Numbered from the stretch's first letter, positions 9,425-18,985 are shown. The stretch: DNA of 46,250 nt from Lysobacterales bacterium (GCA_014238945.1 JABAAB010000027.1:1-46250); one strand, 5' to 3'. The notes: generated by a model from the sequence alone, not told the origin. Translations and numbers: made by a program.

Positions 9425-11254
9425 ATGCTCGAACTTGCTCTGCCAAATATACATGCACTGGCCGTGATGATCATGATCTTCATCGCACTGGTGCTGTTTA
9501 CACGTGATGACATACCACTGGAAACCACCAGCCTTGTGGTTCTGGTGGTTTTGGCTACCGGATTTCAGCTATTTCCTTATGAGTCTGATGGCGGGAAACT
9601 CAATCCGGCTGACTTTTTTCTTGGTTTTGGCAATCGCGCATTGATCGCTGTTTCAGCCCTGATGGTGGTCGGCCAGGGTCTGATACGCACCGGTGCCCTG
9701 GAACCGGTAGGCCGTATACTCGCCAACTTGTGGCGACGTAATGCGATAATGACATTGCTGCTGACCTTGATCATCACGGCATTCCTGAGCGCATTCATCA
9801 ACAACACACCCATCGTGGTCCTGATGTTACCTATATTGATTGGTGTTGCCATTAAAACCGGGACTTCACCTTCGGGTAGTCTTATTCCGATGGGTTTTGC
9901 CAGTATTGTCGGGGGAATGGCCACCACCATTGGCACATCCACCAACCTGCTGGTCGTCAATGTCGCAGCCGATATGGGGATGGATCGGTTTAATATGTTT
10001 GATTTCGCTGCGCCCGTGCTGATTGCGGGCCTGGCTGCAATCTTATACCTGTGGTTGATCGCACCGAGGATTATCCCCGAACGGGCACCTCCCATGAATC
10101 GGGGTACGGCCAGACTCTACACCGCACAAATTCAACTTCGTGACGACAGCCCCTTTGCTGGAAGATCACTCGCGCACGCCATCACACGAACCGGTGGTAA
10201 CATCAATGTGGAAACCATTCAGCGTGGCAAGGGAGTTTTCATCAATCCTCTTCCGGATGTGAAATTGCGCGGCCGTGACCGACTGACCACCAGTGACACA
10301 CAACAGAACCTGCGCGAGTTTGCACGTCTGCTGGGTGGCACCTTGTACACCGGTGAGCACGCAGTGGACTCCAGTCATCCCCTGTCTGCCGAAGGACAGC
10401 AAATTTCTGAAGTTGCCATTACACCCGCTTCAAGACTTAACGGGGTGCGTATCGGCAACGCCGGATTGTCATCCCGATACAATTTGAAACTACTGGCGTT
10501 CAATCGATTCGAAGGCCGGGAAGAACGTGAATCCCCCGGACTTGACGAAATACGCCTCAGAGCCGGAGATGTATTACTGGTTCAGTCAACACTTGAGAAT
10601 CTGGGAGAACTCAAGCAGACGTCTGATTTTTTGATTCTCGATGGCAGTATCAACCTGCCGAGGGCACGCAAGGCACCCATCGCACTGGCTGTCATTATCG
10701 GTGTGGTAGCCCTGGCTGCATCCCGGGTTTTGCCCATAGAAATCAGCGCCCTGCTGGGCTGCCTGGTATTGATAATCACCGGTTGTCTGAACTGGAAAGA
10801 CGCGATGAACGCGCTGAGTACGCAAGTCATCCTGATCATCGTTGCCTCTCTGGCCATGGGCATGGCGCTACTGAAAACCGGCGGGGCCGATTTTCTGGCC
10901 AACCTGTTTGTTCACATTACCTTCGGAGCATCGCCGCCCATCGTGCTGATGAGCCTGATGTTGATGATGGGCGTCCTGACCAACGTGGTATCCAATAATG
11001 CGGCAGCGGTCATTGGCACACCCATAGCCATTGGGATTGCACAGCGGTTGGGACTACCCCTGGAACCCTTTGTACTGGCAGTCATGTTTGGTGCCAACCT
11101 GAGCTTTGCCACACCCATGGCATACCAGACCAATATATTGATCATGAATGCCGGCGGTTATAAATTCGGGGATTTTGTCCGGGTTGGTGTACCGTTGTCC
11201 GTGATTACCTGGTTTATACTTAGCGGCGTGCTGATCTGGGCGTATGAACTGTAA
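9425..11254 (+). CDS. SLC13 (DASS)-type permease with two central RCK_C domains
   Basis: A 609-residue inner-membrane transporter of the SLC13/divalent-anion-sodium symporter type. The N-terminal half has about five to six helices and the motif GTSTNLLVVN. Residues of about 225-410 form a soluble region with two TrkA_C-like (RCK_C) domains. The C-terminal half again has about six helices and contains NVVSNNAAAVIG and the paired motif ATPMAYQTN. The two SNT/TPxxYQTN signatures mark the inverted-repeat substrate sites. Proteins of this build include sulfate and dicarboxylate carriers; the substrate cannot be told. I prefer the ATG at 9425 to a GTG at 9395. An OPT transporter follows 45 bases downstream. 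Confidence 0.9.
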   Translation: MLELALPNIHALAVMIMIFIALVLFTRDDIPLETTSLVVLVVLATGFQLFPYESDGGKLNPADFFLGFGNRALIAVSALMVVGQGLIRTGALEPVGRILANLWRRNAIMTLLLTLIITAFLSAFINNTPIVVLMLPILIGVAIKTGTSPSGSLIPMGFASIVGGMATTIGTSTNLLVVNVAADMGMDRFNMFDFAAPVLIAGLAAILYLWLIAPRIIPERAPPMNRGTARLYTAQIQLRDDSPFAGRSLAHAITRTGGNINVETIQRGKGVFINPLPDVKLRGRDRLTTSDTQQNLREFARLLGGTLYTGEHAVDSSHPLSAEGQQISEVAITPASRLNGVRIGNAGLSSRYNLKLLAFNRFEGREERESPGLDEIRLRAGDVLLVQSTLENLGELKQTSDFLILDGSINLPRARKAPIALAVIIGVVALAASRVLPIEISALLGCLVLIITGCLNWKDAMNALSTQVILIIVASLAMGMALLKTGGADFLANLFVHITFGASPPIVLMSLMLMMGVLTNVVSNNAAAVIGTPIAIGIAQRLGLPLEPFVLAVMFGANLSFATPMAYQTNILIMNAGGYKFGDFVRVGVPLSVITWFILSGVLIWAYEL

Positions 11255-11299
11255 TGACTGCCAAGAAATCACTTTGAATAAATAACCGGAAAACAATCT

Positions 11300-13036
11300 A
11301 TGAATACAACCACGGCAAACACCGGAGTGGTGCGTACCGGCGCTTACCCCGAACTGACACTGACGGCTGTACTGGTCGGCTATTTTCTGGGTGCAGTCAT
11401 CGCGGTAAGCATCGGTTATGCCGCCCTGATACTGGGTTTTTCCATTGAAGGATCGGAACTTGCTGCCATCCTTGGATTCGCCATTCTCAGGGGCATGCTT
11501 AGGCGAAATTCGATCATAGAGAACAATATTGTTCAGACCATCGCCAGCGGTGTCAATGGTGCATCCAGTGGCATGATGTTTTCCGTACCGGCAATTTTCA
11601 TACTGGGGTACGGGACGGATTTCAACCCGGTGTTACTGACCTTCGGTGCCATCGCAGGTGCTTTTCTCGGTATCGGCTTTATCATTCCTTTACGGAAACA
11701 AATGATCGATTATGAACGCCTGACCTATCCCGGCGGGGTGGCCGTGGCCACCATCCTGAAGTCACCCGGTGCGGGTATACAAAAAGCGATGTTTCTGCTC
11801 ATCGCCGCCGTGGTCAGCGGGTTCGTACACTATATGAGCCAGAACACCGGCGTTGAGTACTGGGATATTGGCGGGGCGCTTGGCTGGCCTGACTACATGA
11901 ATGGCATTTGGTACCTGTCACTGCTCTCCATCGGGGTGGGTTATATCGCCGGCAAGGGCGGTGTAGCATTTATCATCGGTGGTTATGTCTGCTACTGGGT
12001 GCTGTCCCCGTTGTTAAGCCAGTTTGGTCTGTTTCCGGTTGACGCCGACAGCGGTTTGCTCATCAGCGACCCGAACAGCCTGCGTCTAATGCTTTATCGT
12101 CCAGTAGGTATTGGGATGCTGATAGGCGGGGCAGTAGCTGGTGTAGTGTTGGCATTTCCAATGATACTCAGCGCAGTACGCAGCATGCAGAATGCCGCGA
12201 ACGAGAACTCGAGTATGTCCAGGGATGAAATGCCGATACGCCTACTGTATTTCGCCATTGGTGGTGCGGCCATATTACTGGCTGTGATCGCGGTTCTCTC
12301 CACTGAAAAGATGGGTCTGGGGCGTGGCGTGCTGATGGCGGTGGTCGGTACCCTGTGGATCTGGATCGCCGGTGTCATCCTGTCCGAGGCCATCGGCCGG
12401 ACGAACTGGTCTCCATTGTCCGGTATGACACTGATCGCGGTAACCATCCTGATCGTCATTTCAAGTGGACTCGGTGACACCAAGGCAGCGGTGGTATCTG
12501 CAATTATGGTAGGAGCCGCAGCCTGTGTGGCGATGTCCCAGGCCACCGACCTGATGCTGGACCTGAAGACCGGCTATCTGGTCGGCGCCACACCCCGACA
12601 ACAGCAACTCGGGCAGTTCCTGGGTGCCTGGCTGGGTCCCATCCTGATCATGGTGCTGATCTTTGTGTTGCATGAGGCCTATGGACTGGGCAGCGACAAA
12701 TTACCGGCACCACAGGGACAGGCACTGGCCAGTATGGTCAATGGAATTATTGGTGGCGATGTCCCCACTCAGAAATACCTGGCAGGTGCCGGACTCGGTG
12801 CATTGCTCAGCCTGGCATCCCCGGGTCTGGGTATCACGGTCGGTCTGGGATTTTACCTGCCCTTCAGTATCGTACTTACCTACAGTATAGGTACCCTGCT
12901 GAGGGTTATTTCCGACTGGAAATTGGGTGAGAAATTTTCGGAGGAAACCGGTATCCCGATCGCAGCGGGTGTTATTGTCGGTGAGGCCCTGGTTGGCGTG
13001 GGGTTTGCTGTTTACATGATCCTGGAGGCCGTATGA
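11300..13036 (+). CDS. OPT family oligopeptide transporter (first copy)
   Basis: A 578-residue, roughly 14- to 16-helix membrane protein of the OPT family, which moves small peptides or metal-chelate complexes by proton coupling. Family-typical segments are NIVQTIASGVNGASSGMMF near residue 75, IPLRKQMIDYERLTYPGGVA near 133, DLKTGYLVGATPRQQQLGQF near 422, and the C-terminal GVIVGEALVGVG. It is clearly homologous to the second OPT protein at 30465 (shared GATP-x-x-QQ and LPAPQ motifs) but about 75 residues shorter. Its stop overlaps the ATG of the next small membrane protein, which suggests coupled synthesis. The transported compound is unknown. Confidence 0.92.
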   Translation: MNTTTANTGVVRTGAYPELTLTAVLVGYFLGAVIAVSIGYAALILGFSIEGSELAAILGFAILRGMLRRNSIIENNIVQTIASGVNGASSGMMFSVPAIFILGYGTDFNPVLLTFGAIAGAFLGIGFIIPLRKQMIDYERLTYPGGVAVATILKSPGAGIQKAMFLLIAAVVSGFVHYMSQNTGVEYWDIGGALGWPDYMNGIWYLSLLSIGVGYIAGKGGVAFIIGGYVCYWVLSPLLSQFGLFPVDADSGLLISDPNSLRLMLYRPVGIGMLIGGAVAGVVLAFPMILSAVRSMQNAANENSSMSRDEMPIRLLYFAIGGAAILLAVIAVLSTEKMGLGRGVLMAVVGTLWIWIAGVILSEAIGRTNWSPLSGMTLIAVTILIVISSGLGDTKAAVVSAIMVGAAACVAMSQATDLMLDLKTGYLVGATPRQQQLGQFLGAWLGPILIMVLIFVLHEAYGLGSDKLPAPQGQALASMVNGIIGGDVPTQKYLAGAGLGALLSLASPGLGITVGLGFYLPFSIVLTYSIGTLLRVISDWKLGEKFSEETGIPIAAGVIVGEALVGVGFAVYMILEAV

Positions 13037-13596
13037 ACATCAAGCACATTGCCCTGGCAGTCATCATGATTTCATTTCTGGTTGGCGCGTTTATTTCCGT
13101 GCTTGATCCTCTGCAAGTCAAATGGCATTGGTTTATACCGACACTCTTGCTCGGATTAACTGGATTGTATGTATTCAGAAAAATACACCACGGTGAAGCC
13201 CGCGCCAGTCACCGCCTGAGTGGCAATCTTAAAACCCTGGATACCAGCCTTGCGAATATTGAGCAACACCTGCAACAACTCAACACTGACCCGGATAATC
13301 TACCGGTTTACCAGGCGCGTTTCGAGATAGACCGATTGCTCAGATCCGATCTGAATAATTTTGCAAACGCCCGTGAAACCATGATGCATGTCTTTGGTCT
13401 GCAAAACTATGCGGATGTTATGAGTGCATTTGCGGCCGGAGAGCGCTATATTAACAGGGTGTGGTCCGCCTCTACCGACGGATACGTGGATGAAGTTCGA
13501 AGTTATCTGGACCGTGCACATAAACAATTTATCGAGGCCCGCGCCTTATTCAGGGATCTCCAGCAGCAGTATCAATCAGGAGTTACAACCGACTGA
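13033..13596 (+). CDS. Small membrane protein of unknown function coupled to the OPT transporter
   Basis: I do not recognise this 187-residue protein. It has two N-terminal membrane helices (about residues 5-25 and 33-48) followed by a mostly helical, charged soluble part with possible coiled-coil character around residues 60-95. Its ATG overlaps the stop of the OPT gene (ATGA), which gives the start with confidence and suggests the two proteins are made in a fixed ratio. A role as accessory or regulatory subunit of the transporter is inference only. Confidence 0.75.
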   Translation: MNIKHIALAVIMISFLVGAFISVLDPLQVKWHWFIPTLLLGLTGLYVFRKIHHGEARASHRLSGNLKTLDTSLANIEQHLQQLNTDPDNLPVYQARFEIDRLLRSDLNNFANARETMMHVFGLQNYADVMSAFAAGERYINRVWSASTDGYVDEVRSYLDRAHKQFIEARALFRDLQQQYQSGVTTD

Positions 13597-13676
13597 TTCA
13601 CCGCTGTAAACTAATGAGAAACTACGAGTGAATTACACGTTTAACGCTAATTCCTATACGTTTGTCGCCATATCAA

Positions 13677-13705
13677 TTGACTGATCGTTGCTCTATATAT
13701 AGAGT
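13677..13705 (+). promoter_or_regulatory. Putative promoter of the TonB2-type operon with an AT-rich palindrome
   Basis: A -35-like TTGACT at 13677-13682 is followed at 15 to 17 bases by TATAGA/TAGAGT near 13698-13705. The -10 region is embedded in a perfect 14-base palindrome CTCTATATATAGAG at 13691-13704, which could be an operator. It lies about 50-80 bases before the first gene of the operon, the only gap in this part large enough for a promoter. Confidence 0.4.
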
Positions 13706-13756
13706 GTCCCGACCAATTAATCCATTCAACCTATTTTAAAGCCATTGAGACAAAGC

Positions 13757-14545
13757 ATGCTAAATATCAGAAAGATTACCTGCCTACTTTCCTCGATTCT
13801 CATTTTTGCCATTGCAAGCCTGTCTTTTCCGGCTTTTGCAGTGTCCATTAGTGAAGTCATGCAGGAAGGTGAACAACGCGCAGACCAGGGTCTCCGAGAC
13901 CAGGGTCAGATTGATTCCGTTGCCGATCAGACCGAGAAAATCGTAGAGGATTTCAGAGCGGTCACCAAGGTTGTGGACGGTCTGAAAATGTACAATGCCC
14001 TGTTACAGACACAATTAAATAACCAGGAAGCCGAAATGGTGGCCTTGTCTGATTCCATCAGCAACATTGCGCTGATTGAACGTCAGATTGCACCCTTGAT
14101 GATACGCATGCTTGATGCACTGGAAGAGTTTGTTAAGCTGGACACGCCGTTCCTGAAAAAAGAACGTACCGATCGGATCGCACGACTGCGCGAAATGATG
14201 GAACGTTCGGATGTGACCGCAGCTGAAAAACTGCGCCGGGTCGTCGAGGGCTATCAAATCGAAAACGACTACGGTCGCACCATTGAAGCCTATAAGGGTT
14301 CAACTGAAGTGAATGGTAATCTGCTTGAAGTTGACTTCCTGCGTATCGGGCGTGTTGCCCTTTTGTACCAGACCGTAGGTAGTACCTACACGGGTGCCTG
14401 GGACTCGAATGAACACAAATTTGTCGAACTCCCACCCGCAACGTATAAGGCCCAGGTAGACAGGGGATTAAAAATCGCACGTAAACAGGTTGCACCGGAT
14501 CTCCTGGTGGTGCCGGTAAGCGCACCGACGAGGGCAATGCAATGA
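13757..14545 (+). CDS. DUF3450 periplasmic protein of the TonB2-type operon
   Basis: A 262-residue exported protein: signal peptide of about 27 residues ending SFPAFA-VS, then a long coiled-coil segment (about 40-110) and a C-terminal part with the segment ENDYGRTIEAYKG and YTGAWD. This order matches the DUF3450 family, encoded first in TonB2-like operons of Vibrio and Shewanella. Its proposed role is in the periplasmic part of the energy-transduction complex, but the mechanism is unknown. The ATG at 13757 is preferred to the TTG at 13745 because it begins the signal peptide. Its stop overlaps the ATG of the next gene. Confidence 0.85.
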   Translation: MLNIRKITCLLSSILIFAIASLSFPAFAVSISEVMQEGEQRADQGLRDQGQIDSVADQTEKIVEDFRAVTKVVDGLKMYNALLQTQLNNQEAEMVALSDSISNIALIERQIAPLMIRMLDALEEFVKLDTPFLKKERTDRIARLREMMERSDVTAAEKLRRVVEGYQIENDYGRTIEAYKGSTEVNGNLLEVDFLRIGRVALLYQTVGSTYTGAWDSNEHKFVELPPATYKAQVDRGLKIARKQVAPDLLVVPVSAPTRAMQ

Positions 14546-15918
14546 TCAAAATATTCAAAACAATAGGTCTTGCTGGTAGCCTGCTATTGGTTTCGACACT
14601 CTCCGCCCAGGCGTCAACCGCCGTTTCGCTGGATGAACTCCTGCAACAGGTTAAATCGGGACGTGTAAATGACCAGGCTGAAAACAAGGCCAGGCTGGAT
14701 GCATTCCGGGCCAACCGCGCTGAACAAACACAGAACCTGGCAAATGCCCGGGCAGAACAGGCGCGTGAAGAGCAGCGTTCGACTCAAATGGAAAATCAGT
14801 TCGAAGTGAACGACGCCAGGATCATTGATCTGGAACGTGCCTTCCAGGATCGACTGGGTGGTCTCAAGGAACTGTTTGGAGTGCTGCAACAGGCATCAGG
14901 TGACGCCCGAGGGCAATTCGAAACATCTTTGACTCAGGTTCAATTCCCTGACCGTACAGATTTCCTGACGGATTTCGCCAAGAAGATGGGGCAGTCAAAC
15001 CGCCTGGCGTCACTGGAAGAAATCGAACGTCTGTGGTTTGAACTGCAGCGTGAGATGACAGAAACGGGCAAGGTATCCACCTTCACCACCAACGTGGTCA
15101 ACTCCAGTGGCGAAGAAGCGCAACGTGAAGTTACCCGCATCGGTGCCTTTAATGTTATCTCCGATGGAAAGTACCTTGAATTCGTTCCCGAAACGGGACG
15201 ACTGGTTGAATTACAACGTCAGCCTCAAAGTCGTTACACCAGCAGAATTCCCGACCTGACCGGTGCCAACTCTGGAATTTACCCGATAGGGCTGGATCCA
15301 ACGCGTGGCCAATTGCTGAGTTTGCTGGTCCAGTCTCCGAGTCTGGGTGAACGCATTGCACAGGGCAAGACAGTCGGTTACGTCATTATTGCGCTGGGTA
15401 TCGTCGGTGTATTGATTGCCATCTGGCGTGTATTGATATTGTCTTCGGTCAGCGCCAAGGTGAATAGGCAAATCAAGAATATCAACCAGCCGGACACCGG
15501 TAATCCACTGGGGCGGGTCCTGAAAATCTACCAGGAGGGTGCCAATGTTGATATTGAAACCATAGAGCTTAAACTCGGTGAGGCCATACTCAGGGAAACA
15601 CCCAAATTTAACGCAATGCTTCCATTGTTAAAGATCATCTCCGTGGTAGCACCTTTGCTGGGACTGCTTGGAACGGTAACCGGTATGATCGTCACCTTCC
15701 AGGCCATCACCCTGTACGGTGCCGGTGATCCGAAACTGATGGCCGGTGGTATTTCAACTGCATTGGTCACAACAGTACTCGGTCTTGTGGTCGCCATTCC
15801 AACGGTATTCCTGCACACACTTGTTTCCAGCCGGGCCAGGAGACTGACCCAGATATTGCAGGAAGAAGCCGCCGGAATGCTGGCCGAACGTGCTGAAGCA
15901 CGCCAATCGGCAGCGTAG
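14542..15918 (+). CDS. TtpC-like long MotA/TolQ/ExbB proton-channel protein
   Basis: A 458-residue ExbB-type protein with a large periplasmic extension. After a signal peptide (cleavage near AQA-ST) comes a roughly 230-residue periplasmic region with a coiled coil at about 45-110. Membrane segments are near 275-298, 362-385 and 408-430. The MotA/TolQ/ExbB core includes VAPLLGLLGTVTGMIVTF and GGISTALVTTVLGLVVAIP. This build matches TtpC of Vibrio TonB2 systems, which is needed there with ExbB2-ExbD2-TonB2 for siderophore uptake. It overlaps the DUF3450 gene by four bases and precedes a second, short ExbB by 12 bases. Confidence 0.9.
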   Translation: MIKIFKTIGLAGSLLLVSTLSAQASTAVSLDELLQQVKSGRVNDQAENKARLDAFRANRAEQTQNLANARAEQAREEQRSTQMENQFEVNDARIIDLERAFQDRLGGLKELFGVLQQASGDARGQFETSLTQVQFPDRTDFLTDFAKKMGQSNRLASLEEIERLWFELQREMTETGKVSTFTTNVVNSSGEEAQREVTRIGAFNVISDGKYLEFVPETGRLVELQRQPQSRYTSRIPDLTGANSGIYPIGLDPTRGQLLSLLVQSPSLGERIAQGKTVGYVIIALGIVGVLIAIWRVLILSSVSAKVNRQIKNINQPDTGNPLGRVLKIYQEGANVDIETIELKLGEAILRETPKFNAMLPLLKIISVVAPLLGLLGTVTGMIVTFQAITLYGAGDPKLMAGGISTALVTTVLGLVVAIPTVFLHTLVSSRARRLTQILQEEAAGMLAERAEARQSAA

Positions 15919-15930
15919 GACAGTACTCGC

Positions 15931-16470
15931 ATGGACCTGATTTACTACTATCTTCCGGCACTGGAAACTGTCCGTGACTTCCTGGAACTGGGAGGAGGCG
16001 TACTCTATGTCATCGGTCTCCTCACCATGTTTATGTGGGTGTTGATCGTTGAAAGACTGGTCTATCTCCGCTCCGGGCACAAACGGCTGGTCGCTGTTAC
16101 CCAGCAGCTCTGGGAAGCACGGGATGACCATCACACCTGGTACGCACACCAGATTCGGATACGTCTGGTATCACAGGTATCCGCACAGGTGGAGCGCAAT
16201 ATCCCACTGATCCAGACCTGTGTTGCCCTGTGTCCTTTGCTTGGGTTACTGGGCACGGTGACCGGGATGGTCGAAGTGTTTGAAGTCATGGCCATTTCGG
16301 GCTCGAGTAGCCCCCGTTCCATGGCCGCCGGTGTGTCAAAAGCAACCATTCCGACAATGGCGGGTATGGTTGCGGCACTTTCCGGGGTAGCCATGGGAAC
16401 CTACTTACAACGTAAAGTTAGCCGGGAAAGGGCACTTCTTGCCGATCACCTGGTCGTAGAACATGTGTGA
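15931..16470 (+). CDS. exbB: ExbB-type proton channel subunit
   Basis: A 179-residue MotA/TolQ/ExbB family protein, shorter than classical E. coli ExbB (244) but typical of ExbB2 partners. It has an N-terminal helix (about 20-42), a cytoplasmic loop with charged residues, then the conserved PLLGLLGTVTGMVEVF and AAGVSKATIPTMAGMVAAL helices that line the proton path. With ExbD and TonB it converts the proton-motive force into movement that opens outer-membrane receptors. The operon therefore encodes two ExbB-like proteins, one long with a periplasmic arm and one minimal. Confidence 0.92.
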   Translation: MDLIYYYLPALETVRDFLELGGGVLYVIGLLTMFMWVLIVERLVYLRSGHKRLVAVTQQLWEARDDHHTWYAHQIRIRLVSQVSAQVERNIPLIQTCVALCPLLGLLGTVTGMVEVFEVMAISGSSSPRSMAAGVSKATIPTMAGMVAALSGVAMGTYLQRKVSRERALLADHLVVEHV

Positions 16471-16494
16471 CCTGCGCGTCACAGGAGTATTTGA

Positions 16495-16899
16495 ATGAAA
16501 CAATTTTTTCAGCCTGAACCCGAAGAAGAATCGGAGATCAACATCACACCTATGCTGGATGTTGTGTTTATTATGCTGATTTTCTTCATCGTAACGGCTA
16601 CTTTTGTCAAGGAAGCTGGCATTGATGTGAATCGTCCTGACGCTGCCACAGCAGTCAAAAAGGAAAACGCCAATATCCTGATAGCCATTGGACCCAACAA
16701 CGATATCTGGATCGACCGGCGTCAAATCGACATACGTTCGGTGCGACCCAATATCGAACGACTGCACGCAGAAAATCCTCAAGGGTCGGTGGTCATACAG
16801 GCCGATAAGGAATCCAAGACCGATACCCTGATCCAGGTCATGGATGCAGCGCGACAAGCCGGTGTTTACAACGTATCAATCGCCGCCAACGAGCCTTGA
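16495..16899 (+). CDS. exbD: ExbD-type energy transducer subunit
   Basis: A 134-residue ExbD/TolR protein with a short cytoplasmic N-terminus, one membrane helix (about residues 20-40) that contains the conserved proton-accepting Asp in INITPMLDVVFIMLIFF, and a periplasmic domain ending QVMDAARQAGVYNVSIA. The ribosome-binding site AGGAG sits seven to eight bases before the ATG. It works with the two ExbB-type proteins and with TonB, which starts nine bases after the ExbD stop. Confidence 0.94.
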   Translation: MKQFFQPEPEEESEINITPMLDVVFIMLIFFIVTATFVKEAGIDVNRPDAATAVKKENANILIAIGPNNDIWIDRRQIDIRSVRPNIERLHAENPQGSVVIQADKESKTDTLIQVMDAARQAGVYNVSIAANEP

Positions 16900-16907
16900 G
16901 AACAGCC

Positions 16908-17567
16908 ATGTCAGCAACAACGATCAATCAACACCTGTCGCAAAACCAGGCGAGTAATCTGATCCGGCTGATAATTGGTCTGATCGCGGCACTCGCCGTG
17001 ACCCTGAGCCTGTTCTGGGTAATGCAATATCTGATTGCAACCGCAGATCGTAGTTTGAATGAAGACAGCGCAGGTAACCTGCTAGATTTTGTCAGGGTTA
17101 AACGTGACGAAACCATAGAACGTCGCCAATTAAAACCAGAGAAACCACCACCACCGGATGCGCCACCGCCACAACCACCCACACCGCAACTGGATAATCT
17201 CAATCCAAATGCTGAGAAAATTGCCATATCGGCCGTTCCGGTTGAAACGGATATCGAAATGACCGGGGGGTTCAGCCTCGGAGTCGGTGAAGGCGACTAC
17301 CTGCCCATTGTCAAGGTAGCGCCAATTTATCCCAATAGGGCGCTGACCCGCGGTATTGAAGGCTTTTGCGTGGTTCAGTACACCGTGACCAGCCTGGGAA
17401 CGATTAAAGACCCCGTGATTGTTGAATCGCAATGTACTTCCAGCCTGTTTCACCGGGCATCCCTGAATGCTGCACTGAAATTCAAGTACAAACCCAGGGT
17501 TATTGACGGTGAAGCCGTGGAAGTTCCCGGTGTACAAAACAAATTCACTTACGAAATTACCGAATAA
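16908..17567 (+). CDS. tonB: TonB energy-transducing protein
   Basis: A 219-residue TonB2-type protein: one N-terminal helix (about 22-45), a proline-rich periplasmic stretch (PEKPPPPDAPPPQPPTP, about 82-98), and the C-terminal TonB domain with VAPIYPNRALTRGIEGFCVV and the final KFKYKPRV region. The C-terminal domain binds the TonB box of outer-membrane receptors such as the one at 20231. The ATG at 16908 is preferred; a TTG at 16896 overlaps the exbD stop and would add four residues. The proline spacer is short, as in TonB2 rather than TonB1 proteins. Confidence 0.93.
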   Translation: MSATTINQHLSQNQASNLIRLIIGLIAALAVTLSLFWVMQYLIATADRSLNEDSAGNLLDFVRVKRDETIERRQLKPEKPPPPDAPPPQPPTPQLDNLNPNAEKIAISAVPVETDIEMTGGFSLGVGEGDYLPIVKVAPIYPNRALTRGIEGFCVVQYTVTSLGTIKDPVIVESQCTSSLFHRASLNAALKFKYKPRVIDGEAVEVPGVQNKFTYEITE

Positions 17568-17571
17568 GAGC

Positions 17572-18930
17572 ATGATCCCAAGAAGCACCCCCGAAACATC
17601 AAAACACATACTGTTCAGGGTCGGGCTATCCGTCCTGTTGGCAGTTTTTCTCACCTCGCCTCTTGCAGCACAAGATAAGAATGAACGGAAGACCAAGCAG
17701 ACGGTGGCCATGAGTCAAGAGGTTTACGAGACCCTGATGGAAATTCAGGAACTGGTGGAAACCGAGAACTTCATAGGCGCGCAGGGAAAAATCAGTGAGC
17801 TTCAAACCGGTAAGAAGAAACTTTCACCCTATGAGTCAGCTCAGATATGGAACCTGTCTGGATACGCCTATTACCTGCAGGAACGTTACGACGACGCCAT
17901 CAATTCTTACGCAAAAGTATTGCAGCAACCCGAACTTCCTGAGGCGCTGCAACAGAGCACCCTGAAGACACTGGCACAACTTCATTTTACCGTTGAGAAC
18001 TATCAACTCGCACTGGATACCATACGACGCCTGATAGCGGTTGTGGCCGAACCCGCTGCTGATGTTTACATGTTACTGGGGCAGGCATTTTTCCAAATGC
18101 AAAATTATAGCGATGCCGTGCCTCCTATCAGAACGGCAATTGATATGTTCAAGGAGCAAGGCAGGGTACCCCGGGAAAACTGGCTGCTGTTGTTACGTGT
18201 GTGCTATTGGGAACTGAAAGATTTCCCCATGATGCTGCTGGTACTTGAAGAGTTGATCGAAGCATATCCGAAAGATTCCTACATTTTGACGCTGGCCGGT
18301 GTATACAGTGAACTGGGTGACACCAAGAAACAATTGGCACTGACAGAATCCCTCTATGAGAAAGGTTATATCGACGGCAAATCACACGCTGTAAACCTGG
18401 CCAATTTGTACTTGCTGCATGGTCTCCCATATAAAGCTGCAAAAGTTCTTGAAAAAGAAATGGCGGCCGAGAACGTCGATTCTAATGTAAGGAATCTGCG
18501 TTTGTTATCACAGGCCTGGTACCAGGCCAGGGAAGATGAAAAAGCAATACCACCTTTGCGCCAGGCCGCCGCATCGGGTGACGAGGGTGAGCTTTACATC
18601 CGTCTGGCTCAGTCGTATATCAATCTGGAACGGTGGAATGAAGCTGCAGAAGCAGCCAAAGATGGTCTGGCGGTCGGTGACCTGAAGCGGGAAGATACTG
18701 CCAATATCATGTACGGTATGGCATTGTTCAATCAAAAGAAACTGGAACAGGCTCGCAGGGCATTCCAGGCTGCATCATCGGACAGGCGCAGCAAACGCAC
18801 GGCTGCCCAGTGGATCAAGTACGTTGACAGTGAAATCCGGCGGCGCGATATGCTTCAACAAAAAATGCCTGAAAGAGAAGCCCGTGAAGTTGACGACATT
18901 ATCAGGGCAAATCAACAGGAAACTGAGTAA
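17572..18930 (+). CDS. Periplasmic TPR-repeat protein of the TonB2-type operon
   Basis: A 452-residue protein with a signal peptide (cleavage near PLAA-QDK) and repeated helix pairs of tetratricopeptide type, for example IWNLSGYAYYLQERYDDAIN, VYMLLGQAFFQMQNYSDAV and LYIRLAQSYINLERWNEA. TPR proteins commonly close TonB2-like operons with DUF3450 and TtpC, where they are thought to act as periplasmic scaffolds. It starts four bases after tonB with AAGAG in front. A hairpin terminator follows 19 bases after the stop. The partner protein is unknown. Confidence 0.88.
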   Translation: MIPRSTPETSKHILFRVGLSVLLAVFLTSPLAAQDKNERKTKQTVAMSQEVYETLMEIQELVETENFIGAQGKISELQTGKKKLSPYESAQIWNLSGYAYYLQERYDDAINSYAKVLQQPELPEALQQSTLKTLAQLHFTVENYQLALDTIRRLIAVVAEPAADVYMLLGQAFFQMQNYSDAVPPIRTAIDMFKEQGRVPRENWLLLLRVCYWELKDFPMMLLVLEELIEAYPKDSYILTLAGVYSELGDTKKQLALTESLYEKGYIDGKSHAVNLANLYLLHGLPYKAAKVLEKEMAAENVDSNVRNLRLLSQAWYQAREDEKAIPPLRQAAASGDEGELYIRLAQSYINLERWNEAAEAAKDGLAVGDLKREDTANIMYGMALFNQKKLEQARRAFQAASSDRRSKRTAAQWIKYVDSEIRRRDMLQQKMPEREAREVDDIIRANQQETE

Positions 18931-18949
18931 CTCCAGACACGTTATGACT

Positions 18950-18985
18950 TGAGGCCACGCAAATGCGTGGCCTCACTTGTTTTGA
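18950..18985 (+). terminator. Terminator of the TonB2-type operon
   Basis: A perfect 11-base-pair GC-rich stem (18950-18960 with 18965-18975) with an AAAT loop is followed by a T-rich stretch (CTTGTTTTG). It lies between the TPR gene and the convergent crcB gene and could stop transcription from both sides. Confidence 0.85.
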
